Positions 5,752 to 5,904 of a DNA stretch of 5,904 bases are shown here, in pieces. The stretch covers positions 1-5,904 of the forward strand of contig DAOVMD010000216.1 of assembly GCA_030630935.1 (NCBI GenBank), written 5' to 3'. The notes under the pieces were generated by a model. That model saw only the letters and a list, made by a program, of their open reading frames with translations, was not told where the DNA came from and searched no databases. Each line of letters starts with the position of its first letter. The first letter of the stretch is position 1. The position numbers were made by a program, and so were the translations under genes. The stretch is from Candidatus Mcinerneyibacteriota bacterium (GTDB lineage Bacteria; AUK180; JAQVHJ01).

Positions 5752-5904
5752 GGGATAATTTAAAAAGTAATTGTAATTCAGACATAAGGGGGTTATAACT
5801 TTAGTAATTATTAGAAATCAGCTATAGAATTTCACAAATATTATGCAGACAGATAAAAATAGTTAAAAATCAAAATAAAATGAATGCAGCTAAAATTTAC
5901 AAAG

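Overview
The window is AT-rich bacterial DNA. It holds three genes, all on the minus strand and read from right to left, followed by about 685 bases of gene-free DNA full of short repeats. I cannot name the organism. The low GC content fits an uncultured or deep-branching bacterial lineage. So does the mix of intergenic mini-repeat types (a GTCATTGCGAG...GCAATCTC element, a GGGGCACGGCATGC half-palindrome, and 9-bp tandems). No phylum should be assigned from this alone.

Layout, in transcription order. Positions 5752-5904 are upstream DNA with no supported gene. A near-consensus sigma-70 promoter (TTGAAA, 17-nt spacer, TATAAT) lies at 5723-5751, and a Shine-Dalgarno sequence follows at 5697-5702. 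These set the start of the first gene, a 716-residue cytoplasmic TPR protein (3536-5686). Fifteen bases past its stop begins a 635-residue protein (1613-3520). Residues 1-370 of this protein are a complete alanine racemase, and about 255 further residues form an extra C-terminal region I do not recognise. Fifty-four bases later comes a 290-residue EamA/DMT-type ten-helix transporter (686-1558).

The spacing, the shared strand and the single strong promoter suggest one operon: TPR scaffold, alanine racemase fusion, transporter. The racemase has no good ribosome-binding site, so it may be translated by coupling to the TPR gene. The racemase should supply D-alanine for peptidoglycan. The TPR protein probably binds partner proteins. 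The transporter's substrate is unknown, and a link to alanine or another small metabolite is only a guess from context.

Positions 1-685 hold no convincing gene. They are a patchwork of inverted repeats, 9-10-bp tandem repeats, pyrimidine-rich tracts and two REP-like elements. The short open frames there are built from these repeats and were rejected. The most unusual item in the window is the long C-terminal extension on the alanine racemase.
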